DNA of 64,000 nucleotides from an uncultured Christensenella sp. (GTDB taxonomy: Bacteria > Bacillota > Clostridia > Christensenellales > Pumilibacteraceae), in assembly GCA_949948895.1 (NCBI GenBank), contig CATLHE010000002.1:92501-156500 (forward strand), read 5' to 3'. Below the pieces are notes generated by a model that was not told the origin of the DNA, did no database searches, and was given only the letters and a program-made list of their open reading frames with translations. Shown here piece by piece: positions 24,125 through 32,893 of this stretch (positions are counted from its first letter, which is position 1; each line of letters begins with the position of its first letter). Both the position numbers and the translations under genes were made by a program.

Positions 24125-26683
24125 ATGGAAAGGATATTCGATATTAGCGGAATGACGTGCGCGGCTTGCGCGGCGCATGTGGAGAAGGCGGTGAAAAAGG
24201 CGGGCGTCGAGCGCGTTGCCGTCAATCTGCTGTTGAACAGAATGACGGTGGAAGGCGAAGTGCCCGACGCGGATATCATCGCGGCGGTGGAGAGCGCGGG
24301 CTATGGCGCCGGCGTTCGCGGCGGTTCGCAAAATACTAAAAGCGGAGGCGGCGAGAAAGTACAAAAGTCCGCGGAAAAGAGTTACACGGGCACATTGTTG
24401 TTGCGGTTCTTTTTGTCGATCGCGTTTTTGATCCCGCTCATGTATTTTTCTATGGGGCATATGGCGAATTTCCCCATGGGCAGTCTCGACCCGCACACAG
24501 ACCCGGTGTCGTTTGCGCTTATACAGCTTGTTTTGACTACGCCCGTGCTCGTTATAAACTACAAGTTTTTCGTGAGCGGCACGCGCGCCGTTTTGCACCG
24601 CGGAGCGAATATGGATACGCTCGTATCGCTCGGCGCGGGCGTGGCGTACGTATACGGGCTGGTCACGGTGTTTTTGATAAGCGGTAAGGTTTCGGGCGGA
24701 GACTTGCACGGCGCGAGCGAGCTCGCCATGAACTTGTTTTTCGAGTCGGCGGCGACCATACTCACGCTCGTCACGCTGGGTAAGTTTCTGGAATCCAAGT
24801 CAAAAGGCAAAACGCGCTCGGAGGTCGAAAAGCTTTTACGGCTTCGTCCGCAGGAGGCTACCGTCGAGCGCGACGGCAAGCAGATAAAAATACCCGTAGA
24901 CGATATTGCGGTGGGCGATACCGTGATAGTGTTGCCCGGCGAGTACGTGCCGTGCGACGGCGAAGTGACGGACGGCTCGACTACGTTTGACAAGTCTGCG
25001 ATAACGGGCGAGTCCATACCCGTCGAGGCGACGGTGGGCGATACTGCGACCAGCGCGTCGCTCAATCTCACAGGCAAAGTCAAGCTGAAAGCGCGGCGCG
25101 TCGGCGCGGATACCACACTGTCAGAGATAGTGTCGCTCATAGAAAACGCGGGCGGCTCGAAAGCGCCCATACAAAAGATAGCCGACAAAGTGGCGGCGGT
25201 GTTTGTGCCCGTCGTTTTGGGCATAGCGCTCGTCACGCTTATCGTGTGGCTTTCGATAGGCTACGGCGCAGGCAGGGCCGTTACAATGGCTATCTCGGTG
25301 CTCGTGATAAGCTGTCCGTGCGCGCTCGGGCTTGCTACGCCCGTAGCGGTCATGGCGGGCACGGGAAGAGCGGCGGCTTACGGCGTGCTCGTCAAAAATG
25401 CTGAAACGCTGCAGCGGCTTTGCGGTGTGCAGATATATGCGCTCGACAAGACCGCGACCATAACGGAAGGCAAGCCGCGCGTTACGAACGTACTGGGCGG
25501 CGACATGTCGCCCGCATCGGATGAAGTGCGGGACAAGATACTTCGCGTCGCGTCGGCGCTTGAGCGCACTTCCACGCACCCGCTCGCAAAGGCAATAGCG
25601 GAAAGCTATGACGGCGATGCGGAAGCCGAAAAGAGCGAGTACCGCATAGGCTACGGTGTAGTCGGAACGGTCGACGGCGAAGAGTACGCGCTGGGCAGTG
25701 CGCGGCTCGCTAATGAGTTTGGCGTAGGTGTCGAGGAAGCGGACGCGCAAACGGTGTATCTTTGCAAGCGCGGCGAGCTTATCGGCGCGATAACGGTAGA
25801 CGATGCGGTCAAACCGACCAGCCGTCACGCTGTGGAGCTGTTAAAGCGCATGGGCGCGCGCGTAGTCATGCTGACGGGCGACAATGAGCGTCAGGCGCGA
25901 CGCATTGCAGAGAGCGTGGGAATAACCGAAACGTATCACGACGTTTTGCCTGCCGACAAACTCGGGATAGTGGAGCGTCTCAAAAAAGACGGAAAAGTCG
26001 CTATGGTAGGCGACGGTATAAACGACGCGCCCGCGCTCAAAGCGGCGGACGTCGGCATAGCCATAGGCTCGGGCACGGACGTCGCTATCGAGGCGGCGGA
26101 CGTGGTGCTCGTCAAGTCCGATCTCACCGACGTGCCGCGCGCGGCTGCCGTGTCGCGCGCTACGCTCGGCAATATAAAAGAAAATCTGTTCTGGGCGTTT
26201 TTGTACAATACGCTCGGCATACCGCTTGCGGCGGGCGTACTGTTCCCGCTCGGCGTCGCGCTTGATCCCATGATCGCCGCGGGCGCAATGGCGCTGTCGT
26301 CGCTGTTTGTCGTGTGCAATGCGCTCAGGCTTACGGTCATGCGTTTCGACGGTAAGCATTTGGAGCGCAAGATCAAGCGGTTCAGGATAGCGCGCGCCGA
26401 AAAGCGTCCGGGCAAAGAAAAAGAAAGTGCGCCCGCGTGTTGCGCTCAAGATCAAGCATGTAATATAATACCCGAGGAGGTAAGTATGAAAAAAGTGTTA
26501 AAGGTAAGCGGCATGAGCTGCGGACACTGCTCGGCGCGAGTAAAAGCCGCGCTCGAAAAAGTAGAGGGCGTGACTTCCGTAGAAGTCAGTCTCGAAAACG
26601 GTCAAGCGACGGTAGAGGGCGCGTTCGATACGGCGGCGGCGATAGCGGCGGTAAAGGACGCGGGCTACGATTGCGCCGAATAA
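24125..26683 (+). CDS. copA: Copper-type P1B ATPase with in-frame C-terminal CopZ-like domain; DKTAT motif
   Basis: A heavy-metal P-type ATPase of the inner membrane, predicted to export Cu(I). Parts in order: HMA domain with GMTCAACAAH (residues 9-18); membrane helices from about 90; TGES (about 297); CPC metal site in SCPCALGLATP (about 396-406); the phosphorylation site; the HP motif STHPLAKA; and GDGINDAPAL. The phosphorylation site reads D441-K-T-A-T instead of the near-invariant DKTGT, codon GCG at 25454-25456. The C-terminus passes through a Cys-containing linker into a second HMA domain (GMSCGHC) that has its own ATG at 26486, a ribosome site and a possible promoter. The mRNA is predicted to be leaderless. 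Copper is the likely substrate; silver cannot be excluded. Confidence 0.9.
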   Translation: MERIFDISGMTCAACAAHVEKAVKKAGVERVAVNLLLNRMTVEGEVPDADIIAAVESAGYGAGVRGGSQNTKSGGGEKVQKSAEKSYTGTLLLRFFLSIAFLIPLMYFSMGHMANFPMGSLDPHTDPVSFALIQLVLTTPVLVINYKFFVSGTRAVLHRGANMDTLVSLGAGVAYVYGLVTVFLISGKVSGGDLHGASELAMNLFFESAATILTLVTLGKFLESKSKGKTRSEVEKLLRLRPQEATVERDGKQIKIPVDDIAVGDTVIVLPGEYVPCDGEVTDGSTTFDKSAITGESIPVEATVGDTATSASLNLTGKVKLKARRVGADTTLSEIVSLIENAGGSKAPIQKIADKVAAVFVPVVLGIALVTLIVWLSIGYGAGRAVTMAISVLVISCPCALGLATPVAVMAGTGRAAAYGVLVKNAETLQRLCGVQIYALDKTATITEGKPRVTNVLGGDMSPASDEVRDKILRVASALERTSTHPLAKAIAESYDGDAEAEKSEYRIGYGVVGTVDGEEYALGSARLANEFGVGVEEADAQTVYLCKRGELIGAITVDDAVKPTSRHAVELLKRMGARVVMLTGDNERQARRIAESVGITETYHDVLPADKLGIVERLKKDGKVAMVGDGINDAPALKAADVGIAIGSGTDVAIEAADVVLVKSDLTDVPRAAAVSRATLGNIKENLFWAFLYNTLGIPLAAGVLFPLGVALDPMIAAGAMALSSLFVVCNALRLTVMRFDGKHLERKIKRFRIARAEKRPGKEKESAPACCAQDQACNIIPEEVSMKKVLKVSGMSCGHCSARVKAALEKVEGVTSVEVSLENGQATVEGAFDTAAAIAAVKDAGYDCAE
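26440..26480 (+). promoter_or_regulatory. Possible internal promoter and strong ribosome site for the CopZ-like part
   Basis: Within copA, TTGCGC (26440-26445) and TATAAT (26464-26469) are 18 bp apart, followed by GAGGAGG (26474-26480) 5 nt before the in-frame ATG at 26486. Confidence 0.5.
26486..26683 (+). CDS. copZ: CopZ-like copper chaperone from an internal in-frame start
   Basis: A 65-residue HMA domain with the metal motif GMSCGHC (residues 9-15), the length of a free CopZ chaperone. It overlaps the 3' end of copA in the same frame, but the strong GAGGAGG site and ATG suggest independent translation. Two products may be made: the long ATPase with a C-terminal metal domain, and free CopZ. 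Alternatively a stop codon between two once-separate genes has been lost recently, or by sequencing error. CopZ would carry Cu(I) to the ATPase. Confidence 0.6.
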   Translation: MKKVLKVSGMSCGHCSARVKAALEKVEGVTSVEVSLENGQATVEGAFDTAAAIAAVKDAGYDCAE

Positions 26684-26710
26684 AACCCGTATCTACAAAA
26701 AAAGATAAAC

Positions 26711-26738
26711 GCGCGGACCGATATCTCCGCGCTTTTTC
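26711..26738 (+). terminator. Terminator after copA/copZ
   Basis: GCGCGGA (26711-26717) pairs with TCCGCGC (26726-26732), followed by TTTTT. Confidence 0.8.
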
Positions 26739-26796
26739 TTTGACAAAATCCAACATTAGAATATGATTAGAATAAGATTACGATTTGCGGGAAATG

Positions 26797-26825
26797 TTGA
26801 CAAGCGGGGCGGGTTAGCGTAAAAT
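26797..26825 (+). promoter_or_regulatory. Promoter of the large repeat protein gene
   Basis: TTGACA (26797-26802), 17-bp spacer, TAAAAT (26820-26825). The leader is about 70 nt and contains an AGGAG ribosome site. Confidence 0.78.
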
Positions 26826-26903
26826 ACAATCGTAAAAAATGCCGTAGAACGCCGATAGCGGTCGCTTTTGCGGCGCAGGTCATACCGATTTCAGGAGACT
26901 CAA

Positions 26904-29900
26904 ATGGCAAAAAAAGTAGTTGTTTCGCCCGATGAAGAAGACGAAATAGATAATAAAGAGAGCTGTAAGCGCGCGCGAAGAAAGCGCAGTAAGTGCTGTA
27001 CTTGCTGTCTCGTATTTTTGACGGTCTGCCTCGTATTGATTGCGGCTATATTCGGCGCGGGCTGGTATTTCGGCGATAAGTACGCCAAAGAGTATTTCGG
27101 GCTGTCGCTCGGCGATACCTTCGGCGTGCTTAACGATTTTTATTGGACCAAAGACGACGACGTAGTGACCAATCCGTACAACGATAAAGACCTCGACGGG
27201 TTCTATAACGAAATAAAAGAAAACATGCTCTTGAGAACGGATATCGACGTCGATTTCGACGAAGCGTTAAAATCCGCGCTCGATGCGTATCTCGAACAGA
27301 ACAAGCCCGAAACGGCAGGGCTCAAGAAATCGACCACGGACGGCGAAGAAGTCGGCGGCAACGAGATAATGGATATACTTATCGATATGATAGCCGAAGT
27401 TTTCACGAGCGACAATATCGATAAAGTGCGGCTCGCAGCGTACAGCGAGGATAACGACGAATACATATTCGAGCTTAAGGACAAACAGCTTGCGGCGTTT
27501 GTCAACATGTTCCTTAAAATCGCGCTCGACGGCGGGATAAAGATGGATATGCTCGACAGTGTCGGCGAGTATATTAAGCTGTCGGAAGTAGTGTCGCTCA
27601 AACAAATAAAATTCAAAGTCCAGAGCAAAACCGACGAGCAGGGCGTTTCATATAAAGCCGCGGCGGCGGATCTTACCGTTTGGATAGGCTTACAGAAAGC
27701 CGCGGGTCAAGCGCTCACCGGCTTGGTGGAAGAGCAGGGCTTCGGTTGGGCAGGCGGACTCGCGCGCGGGCTAGGCAATATGCTCTTGCCCAAAAACTTC
27801 TATGCTACGATAACCGTTCCGCTCGAAGAGGGCGCTACGCCGGCTATACGCGTCAACGCCATGAACGCGCAAAAGAGCGAAAATCTTTACAAGATAGTCG
27901 ACGGCGTGTGCAAAAACATAGTCAAGAACGATATGACCGTCGATTCGCTTCTCGGTCAGGTAACGGAAAAGATAGATCCGATATTGGACAAATTGGCGAC
28001 GACGATGGACTTTGCTTCGGCGGGCGACGGCAAAGTTACGCTCGATCTTTTGGGTATGCTTACCGATATGGTAAACGGCGATTCGCCCGATGCCGATCCG
28101 CTCACCAAAGCGGACTTCATGTACATGCTTCAAGCTGTGCTCACGTCCGACGCCGATAAGCGTTTGCACGATCTCGAACCGTACTTATATAAACAATGGT
28201 ACGAGGGAGAGCGTGGCGCGCTCGTATATAAATACGACGAGAGCGTAGACGTTACGGGGCTTACGCACGTAGATTACGAACGGAAATTTATAGAAGAGAT
28301 CAAGCGCGTATATCCGCTCAAGATCGCCGACGACGCGTCGCTATCCGACGTTTTGGCGCTGTTCGGCGTATCGCTCGGCGGCGAAGGCGGAAGCGGTAGC
28401 GGTACGACCACGGACGACATACTCGGCGCGGTGGATTCGGACGCGTTCAGAGAATCGCTGTACAAGAGCCCCGAACGGCTCAAAGTCACCGACAGAATGT
28501 TGGCTTCCATGCTGAGCGGCGAGCTTGACAGCCTCATATCGGGCGGAGAGGGCGCGATTGCCGATATGAAGATAGAACTCGACGCGCTGTCGTTTATAGC
28601 AGACAAGGCTCATCCTACGCATAAGTACGCGCTTCTTGCCGTATCGTTGGACATAAGCGAGATGCTGGGCTCGATGGGTGACGACAATGCGCTCGTTAAA
28701 CTTGCGACAAATGTGCTTCCGTCCAAACTGCTCGTGAGCATTACTATTGATATAACGCAAAGCCTTGCGGCGGGCGACGGGTATACCGAGTCGCAGTTCA
28801 TGATAAACGATTACGAGCAAACGGGTAGAGTGCTCGATACGCTCAAAAAGTTTATACCCGATTTCGACCTTACCGCCATGACGGGCGATATAGAAAAAAT
28901 GCTACGCGACATGGTGCTCAACCTCGACGAAGCGATAGGCATAGAGCTTGTCGTTTCCGACCCGACGGCGACTACCGTCGCGCCCGGCGCGCTCGTTATG
29001 CCCGATATCTTCAGTGTTGTTGCCGATATGGTGTTTGATAAGGACGACGATATATCGCCGACGGCGCTGCAAACCGTGTTGCGCGGGCTCGTCGAGACGG
29101 ACGGGTTCTCCGATACGCCCGACGTGTCGAGCGAAGACGCGTTTGTGGAACGTGTAATAGATCTGTATTATATAAACGACGACGGCACTATCGCGGGAGC
29201 CGATGACAAGTTTGCCGCGCTCACCGAATATCTGACCGACGGCGCCGACGGCTTCTCGTCCGAAAAATTCAGGGTGAAGGGCACCGATCCCAACGTGTCG
29301 TACGTCGCTTACGACCATAGAACTATCGAAGAGCTCAAACCGTACATGACGGGCGCGGAGCTCGCGGGGCTCATCAAAAACCGCTTGAACGACGGCACGG
29401 GCGGCGGCGCGGACGTCAGCATGTTCGAAGTGCTCGGCGTACAAACGTCCGAGACCGAGCTCACCGTTACGCTCAAAGTCGGCATGGGCGATATACTCCC
29501 GACCGAGGTCAAAACGCTTCTCGGCATAGACAGTATATTCGTTACGGCTATAGTCGACGTCGCTCACCCCGCGGCGGGCGCGTATCCCGTGACGGTCGCT
29601 ATCAACCATATGCAACAGGGTAGCGACGAGTTTGACGATTTGCTGAAGATAATACGCTCGCTCGACGCCGACTTCGATATAATGACGCAGGTTTCCGAGT
29701 TCGGTAAAATACTGTACGAACAGCTCGACAGTCTCAAAACGAGCCTCGGCGACGACGAGTTCATATCGTTCAGCGATAGGGGTATGGAGATAGCGGGCTT
29801 CTACGAATTCCTCGCGAGCAAGCTCATAAAAACTGCGACGGGCGGAGAAAGACCCGATCCCGAAACGGTAAAAGCGGCGGTGCAGGGCATGTACGAAAAG

Positions 29901-30614
29901 CCCGATATCGACGGACTTGACGAGTGCGACAACAACTATGTGGCGAGCGACTTTATCGTCAACAAACCCAAAGCGGGCGACGGCTTCGATATTGCCGCCG
30001 GCACGTTTACAGACAGGCAGTTCAACGCCAATATCCAAACGCTTATAGCGCGCAATCCCGACGTGTACGCCGAGCAGACTATCGCGATCGCGGGTAAAGA
30101 CGATTCGGCGGTCGGCGATGTATCCGGAGCGGAAAGATATGTGCTCGATTGGGCAAACGCCAAGATAGCGGGCAGTCCCGTTCGGAGCGATAGGGACCAC
30201 TTGGTAGTCACGTTCAAAATGACTACGGGCAGTTTCTCCGAAAACGGCGCGGGCAAAGAAGCAGAGGGCTTCGTGCCCGATTGGATATACGCCACGGTCG
30301 TGCTCGAGAAAACAGCGGACGACGAGTTCACTTACGTGGGTACGGTGTTCAATAATATGGACGCCGAAGTGTACGACCTGTTGCTCACGCTCATGGGGCT
30401 CGATCCGAGCGGCGACCTCAACGACCCCGATAAAGTCAACCTCAAATCGATCACCGACGATTGCTTGAAAGGACTCAACGATCTCGGTAAGGTCACCCAT
30501 ATCGAGCTCGGCTCGCTCGATACGGATATGGGCTCGCTCGACGCGCCGCACGGCGACGGAACGGCGACCGGTATCGGTTCGATAACGTATACGCCGAAGT
30601 TGCCGATATTATAG
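26904..30614 (+). CDS. Large membrane-anchored protein with a repeated core, function unknown
   Basis: Unrecognised 1236-residue protein. The start is ATG 26904, 8 nt after AGGAG; an in-frame extension upstream lacks a site. A basic, Cys-rich N-terminus (KRARRKRSKCCTCC) precedes one transmembrane segment (about residues 34-55); the remaining ~1180 acidic residues should lie outside the cell. A strand-forming unit recurs about every 250-310 residues: LPKNFYATITV (about 295), LPSKLLVSITI (about 603), LGIDSIFVTAI (about 873) and PDWIYATVVLE (about 1125), each followed by a helical stretch of the type LLK.I..LD. This suggests four diverged copies of one domain. It is single-gene, between terminators. 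No enzyme motif is visible; a structural, lipid-binding or envelope role is possible but not supported. Confidence 0.8.
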   Translation: MAKKVVVSPDEEDEIDNKESCKRARRKRSKCCTCCLVFLTVCLVLIAAIFGAGWYFGDKYAKEYFGLSLGDTFGVLNDFYWTKDDDVVTNPYNDKDLDGFYNEIKENMLLRTDIDVDFDEALKSALDAYLEQNKPETAGLKKSTTDGEEVGGNEIMDILIDMIAEVFTSDNIDKVRLAAYSEDNDEYIFELKDKQLAAFVNMFLKIALDGGIKMDMLDSVGEYIKLSEVVSLKQIKFKVQSKTDEQGVSYKAAAADLTVWIGLQKAAGQALTGLVEEQGFGWAGGLARGLGNMLLPKNFYATITVPLEEGATPAIRVNAMNAQKSENLYKIVDGVCKNIVKNDMTVDSLLGQVTEKIDPILDKLATTMDFASAGDGKVTLDLLGMLTDMVNGDSPDADPLTKADFMYMLQAVLTSDADKRLHDLEPYLYKQWYEGERGALVYKYDESVDVTGLTHVDYERKFIEEIKRVYPLKIADDASLSDVLALFGVSLGGEGGSGSGTTTDDILGAVDSDAFRESLYKSPERLKVTDRMLASMLSGELDSLISGGEGAIADMKIELDALSFIADKAHPTHKYALLAVSLDISEMLGSMGDDNALVKLATNVLPSKLLVSITIDITQSLAAGDGYTESQFMINDYEQTGRVLDTLKKFIPDFDLTAMTGDIEKMLRDMVLNLDEAIGIELVVSDPTATTVAPGALVMPDIFSVVADMVFDKDDDISPTALQTVLRGLVETDGFSDTPDVSSEDAFVERVIDLYYINDDGTIAGADDKFAALTEYLTDGADGFSSEKFRVKGTDPNVSYVAYDHRTIEELKPYMTGAELAGLIKNRLNDGTGGGADVSMFEVLGVQTSETELTVTLKVGMGDILPTEVKTLLGIDSIFVTAIVDVAHPAAGAYPVTVAINHMQQGSDEFDDLLKIIRSLDADFDIMTQVSEFGKILYEQLDSLKTSLGDDEFISFSDRGMEIAGFYEFLASKLIKTATGGERPDPETVKAAVQGMYEKPDIDGLDECDNNYVASDFIVNKPKAGDGFDIAAGTFTDRQFNANIQTLIARNPDVYAEQTIAIAGKDDSAVGDVSGAERYVLDWANAKIAGSPVRSDRDHLVVTFKMTTGSFSENGAGKEAEGFVPDWIYATVVLEKTADDEFTYVGTVFNNMDAEVYDLLLTLMGLDPSGDLNDPDKVNLKSITDDCLKGLNDLGKVTHIELGSLDTDMGSLDAPHGDGTATGIGSITYTPKLPIL

Positions 30615-30640
30615 TGATAAAATAGCATAGCTTGATAAGC

Positions 30641-30675
30641 AAAAACGGCGTCGTCGTAAGGCGACGCCGTTTTTG
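30641..30675 (+). terminator. Terminator after the large repeat protein gene
   Basis: Perfect 13-bp stem, 30641-30653 with 30662-30674, ending in five T. Confidence 0.92.
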
Positions 30676-31260
30676 TGTTGTCATAAATGAGAACGAAGTG
30701 CATTGACGCGTAACCGTAGGGAGCGCAAGCCAAAGGCTTGGCGAATGTCGTGTGTTGGCGGAGACGGTGGAATTACGGTGCACCCGAATAAATGCGGTAA
30801 CGTTTATAGGTTGCGATTGGTTCGGCGTTGTCGTTCTGCGGCTACGCCAAAGATTCTTCACTGCGTTCAGAATGACAGGAAAAGAGCATTATCGACCTTG
30901 TTTTAACGATAACCGCTGAAAAGAATGTCCCACGATATTATTCTTGTCATCCTGAGGCAAGCCGAAGGATCTAGGGCGTAAGCCCGCATGGTTAAGGTAA
31001 TGTTGGTTTTGTGTGTCGATTCTGCGGCGGTTCGCCTGGATCCTTCGCTAACGCTCAGGATGACAATAGGACAGCAATAACGTTCAAACAATCGTAGGGA
31101 GCGCAGACCCCTGCGCTCCGCCAACCAAATGTTGGACGATTGTCGTGTGTTTGTGTATGTGATTTATAAATGGTTGCACCCGAAAAAAGCGATACAACAA
31201 TCAATGGCGTGAAACCAAATGTTTGACGAATGTTGTGCGTGTGCTCGGTTGGGACAAAAA
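30676..31260. repeat. Mosaic of dispersed intergenic repeats
   Basis: No gene is visible here. The stretch contains reverse copies of three short repeat types that recur between genes from 30.7 to 54.9 kb: a CCAAGCC/GGCTTGG palindrome tied to TGTCGTGTGTT (30727-30756, 31120-31145, 31215-31237), an ATTATTCGGGTG-type block (about 30780, 31172), and TCATTCTGAG/TCATCCTGAG blocks with AAGAATCT or AGGATCTAG (30831-30880, 30944-31070). Confidence 0.8.
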
Positions 31261-31360
31261 GCGACAAAATTCGGCATAATGCCCGAATTTATGTACAAAA
31301 TAAGCATATACGACTTTGGTCATTATGCACAAAAAACAGCTAAAATATTTATGAAATGTA

Positions 31361-31389
31361 TTGACAAAGAAAATTTAGGGTGCTATAAT
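31361..31389 (+). promoter_or_regulatory. Consensus promoter of the maltodextrin transport operon
   Basis: TTGACA (31361-31366) and TATAAT (31384-31389) with a 17-bp spacer; predicted leader about 32 nt with GGAGG. No clear cre or LacI-type operator is seen. Confidence 0.88.
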
Positions 31390-31427
31390 CTTAGCAACAA
31401 GCAAATTTTCATTCAATGGAGGAAAAT

Positions 31428-32801
31428 ATGAAGAAAGTGCTTTCAGTTTTACTTGCCACGGCGACGGCTCTTACCGTTTGCGGCGGCCTTGCGGCATGCG
31501 GTGACAACAGCGGAACCCCCAATGCCGACGATCCCAACACCATCACGATCTGGGCGCCGCTCAACTCGCACGGCAACGACACCAAAGGCTATAAGAGCAT
31601 GATCAAGGGATTCAAAGAACAGTATCCCGAGTATGCAAACTACAACTTCAAGTTCGTCGCAAAAGGCGAGGGCGAAGTTCAAAGCGCTATGGGTAATAAC
31701 CCTGCGGCGGGCGCGGAAGTGTTCTTCTTTGCATCCGACCACTACGGCAATATGCGTCACAACAACTATTTGCAGCCGCTTACCACCGAGTACGAGACGG
31801 CTGTCAAAGGTCGCGACGCTCAGGGTACGTACGAGTTTGTCACCGATACCGACAACAAGATCTATGCGTTCCCCGCGACCAACGATAACGGATATTTCCT
31901 GTGGTATAACGATCAGCTTGTGACGGAAGACCAAGTAAAATCGCTCGACACGCTGCTTCCCGCGTGCAAGGCGAAGGGCGTACACTTCAACTTCCCGTAT
32001 GATACGGCATGGTATTCCGGTTCGTTCTTCTTCGGTCTCGGTTGCGAGTTCAACTATACCGATTCGACTTTGACGCATTATCACGGCGACTTTAATACGC
32101 CGGAAGGTAAAGCGGCGGGTGCGGCTATGCTTCGTTACGCGAGCAGCGACGATAATAAGATCTCCGAAACGAAAAAAGTTATTTCGTCGGCTTCGAGCTT
32201 CTCGGCGGGTATGGCGGACGGCTCTATAGCGGCTGCCGTATCGTATGTATCGTCTTTTGCCGATATCGAAAATGCTGTTATCGCAAACAACACGGATAAA
32301 ACTACTGGCGCCGTTGACGATGCGGCTGTCGAAGAAGCGCTTTCGCACATCAAAGCGACCGTTCTTCCCACCTTTAAAGCGACTGTCGAAGGCGATACCG
32401 AAAAAGATTACCACATGGGTACTTTCTATGGCGGCAAGTACTGCGGCGTAAACCGCGCTAAGTCTTCCGAGAAGATACGTGTATCTATGGCTCTTGCCGA
32501 TTGGTTCACCAATCAAGCGGGTCAGACCGTGCGTTTCAATCTCGACGGTTCCGGTCCCAGCAATCTCGCCGTCGCCGCTACCGATGCTGTGCAGAACAGT
32601 GTCGGTCTTAAAGCGTACAACGCGCAGATAGCGCTCGGTACGGACGTTAACTGCGTGCAGGGCGTTCAGTCCGAGGAGTTCTGGGGTAGTAGCGGTATAA
32701 GCGCGTTTGCTACCGGTGTATTCCAACAAGACGCAGGATTTAAGACTGTCAGCGAAATCAACGCTAAACTTGACGCCCTTGCCGCGGCACTTAACAAATA
32801 A
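31428..32801 (+). CDS. Maltose/maltodextrin ABC transporter substrate-binding lipoprotein
   Basis: A 457-residue extracellular solute-binding protein (family 1, MalE-like). The signal peptide ends in LAAC (Cys about residue 23), so it is lipid-anchored. The mature part has the usual TITIWAPLN start, and the central segment NDNGYFLWYNDQLVTEDQVK is typical of carbohydrate binding proteins. ATG 31428 is preferred over an ATG 12 nt upstream because GGAGG (31418-31422) lies between them. It heads an operon with two permeases and starch-degrading enzymes, so maltodextrins are the likely ligand. A stem-loop after the gene may protect its mRNA so that it is made in excess over the permeases. Confidence 0.88.
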   Translation: MKKVLSVLLATATALTVCGGLAACGDNSGTPNADDPNTITIWAPLNSHGNDTKGYKSMIKGFKEQYPEYANYNFKFVAKGEGEVQSAMGNNPAAGAEVFFFASDHYGNMRHNNYLQPLTTEYETAVKGRDAQGTYEFVTDTDNKIYAFPATNDNGYFLWYNDQLVTEDQVKSLDTLLPACKAKGVHFNFPYDTAWYSGSFFFGLGCEFNYTDSTLTHYHGDFNTPEGKAAGAAMLRYASSDDNKISETKKVISSASSFSAGMADGSIAAAVSYVSSFADIENAVIANNTDKTTGAVDDAAVEEALSHIKATVLPTFKATVEGDTEKDYHMGTFYGGKYCGVNRAKSSEKIRVSMALADWFTNQAGQTVRFNLDGSGPSNLAVAATDAVQNSVGLKAYNAQIALGTDVNCVQGVQSEEFWGSSGISAFATGVFQQDAGFKTVSEINAKLDALAAALNK

Positions 32802-32827
32802 TAAGACTTGTTAAATAATAAATAGTT

Positions 32828-32875
32828 TGAAATTGTCCGTCGGGTCGGGCTGAACTCGGCTCGGCGGGAATTTCA
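32828..32875 (+). other. Stem-loop between binding-protein and permease genes
   Basis: TGAAATT (32828-32834) pairs with AATTTCA (32869-32875), and TCCGTCG continues with CGGCGGGA with one bulge. There is no T-run, so it more likely stabilises the upstream mRNA or partly attenuates the downstream genes. Confidence 0.6.
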
Positions 32876-32893
32876 TGTTTATAGGAGTAAATT

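Noticed and set aside
23234..24125. TetR protein as the dedicated copper regulator of copA
   Set aside because: Divergent position only; a repeat and about 220 bp separate the promoters, no shared operator was seen, and copper regulators are usually CsoR or CopY.
28902..30551. A 549-codon open frame antisense to the large repeat protein
   Set aside because: The sense gene has a promoter, ribosome site, membrane segment and terminator; the antisense frame has none.
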